From Kiritimatiellia bacterium (GTDB lineage: Bacteria; Verrucomicrobiota; Kiritimatiellia; RFP12; UBA1067), in NCBI GenBank assembly GCA_028707675.1, contig JAQWAM010000144.1, positions 1-5,209 on the forward strand: DNA of 5,209 nucleotides. Direction: 5' to 3'. Positions 4,797 through 5,209 of this stretch are shown here, piece after piece. The position numbers and the translations under genes were made by a program. The notes under the pieces were generated by a model. It saw only the letters and a program-made list of their open reading frames with translations. It was not told the origin of the DNA and made no database searches. How positions within the stretch are numbered: the stretch's first letter is position 1; each line of letters opens with the position of its first letter.

Positions 4797-5209
4797 AAAC
4801 GCTCTGCCGTCAAATGGCGGGGATGTGACGCGCGGGCGCGGCCTGTGCCTTTTTTCCGGCGGGCTTGACAGCCAGTTGGCTGTTTGCCTGTTGCGGGAGC
4901 AGGGGGTGCATGTCGAGGCGGTGCTTTTCAACAGCCCTTTTTTCAAGAACGCGGCGGCGGTCAGGGCGTCGGCGTCGTTGGGGGTTACGCTGCACACGCT
5001 GGATTTCACTGCAGACATACTTTCGCTCGTGTCGCATCCGCCGCACGGTTTCGGCGGCGCGCTCAACCCGTGCATCGACTGCCATGCCCTTATGGTCCGG
5101 CGCGCGGGCGAGCTGATGGAGCGGCTGGGTTTCGATTTCGTCGCCACCGGCGAGGTTTTGAATCAGCGGCCGATGTCGCAGAACAGGCGTTCGCTGGAGA
5201 CGGTCGAGA
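4789..5209 (+). CDS. ThiI/MnmA-like PP-loop ATP pyrophosphatase, probable tRNA-modification enzyme, 3' end missing
   Basis: The frame opens at ATG 4789 inside the stop of the membrane-protein gene (ATGAGTGA) and stays open to the window end, giving 140 residues. LFSGGLDSQLAV (21-32) is the PP-loop that binds ATP in adenylating N-type ATP pyrophosphatases such as ThiI, MnmA and QueC. A Rossmann-like strand-helix pattern follows, then LNPCIDCHALM (92-102) with a CxxC pair (Cys95, Cys98), and ATGEVLNQRPMSQ (119-131). These last two motifs are typical, from memory, of stand-alone ThiI-like proteins annotated as tRNA thiouridine synthases, some with a C-terminal NFACT-type RNA-binding domain. The visible part has no N-terminal THUMP domain, unlike true ThiI. 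Adenylation of a tRNA base followed by sulfur transfer is a reasonable inference, but the substrate is unproven. GAAGGG (4772-4777) is a possible ribosome site, 11 bases before the ATG. Confidence 0.85.
   Translation, partial: MSENALPSNGGDVTRGRGLCLFSGGLDSQLAVCLLREQGVHVEAVLFNSPFFKNAAAVRASASLGVTLHTLDFTADILSLVSHPPHGFGGALNPCIDCHALMVRRAGELMERLGFDFVATGEVLNQRPMSQNRRSLETVE

Noticed and set aside
4467..5147. Minus-strand open frame of 226 codons opposite the membrane-protein and PP-loop genes
   Set aside because: It lies antisense to two genes with clear family motifs and its translation shows no recognisable domain.

Overview
The window is GC-rich, gene-dense bacterial chromosome with six protein genes: two cut by the window edges and four complete. 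No RNA gene, insertion sequence, integrase, attachment site or CRISPR array was seen. The mix of a Cys-anchored leucine-rich-repeat lipoprotein, a secreted terpenoid-toroid-like protein, a lysine 2,3-aminomutase homologue and a ThiI-like PP-loop protein would suit a GC-rich Gram-negative of the Planctomycetes-Verrucomicrobia-Kiritimatiellota sort. That placement is an inference from gene content only and is weak.

Layout. (1) Positions 2-1231, plus strand: the 3' three quarters of recJ, the single-strand 5'-3' exonuclease. (2) 1197-2252 and 2239-3084, minus strand: an overlapping gene pair, transcribed in the order LRR lipoprotein then lysine 2,3-aminomutase-like radical SAM enzyme. The aminomutase end runs 35 bp into the recJ end (convergent overlap). 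A near-consensus sigma-70-type promoter (TTGACT, 17 bp, TAATAT) at 3170-3198 faces this pair. (3) 3085-3376: a 292-bp gap holding that promoter, a 5' leader with small repeats and a hairpin, and a separate 26-bp inverted repeat. (4) 3377-4189, minus: a secreted alpha/alpha-toroid (prenyltransferase/squalene-cyclase-repeat-like) protein without the usual catalytic acid motif. (5) 4190-4262: a 73-bp divergent promoter region. (6) 4263-4796 and 4789-5209+, plus strand: a small membrane protein of the COG2426/'small multidrug export' family, overlapping by 8 bp a PP-loop ATPase resembling tRNA-thiolation enzymes, which runs off the window.

How they work together: no single pathway links all six. 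The two overlapping pairs (LRR lipoprotein + aminomutase; membrane protein + PP-loop enzyme) are probably co-transcribed and translationally coupled. RecJ is housekeeping. The points most worth checking are the compact lysine aminomutase that has lost both halves of the family's zinc site, the strictly 23-residue LRR lipoprotein joined to it, and the TTTTGACTAG box shared by the two minus-strand promoter regions. I do not see evidence for a wholly new multi-gene system in this window.
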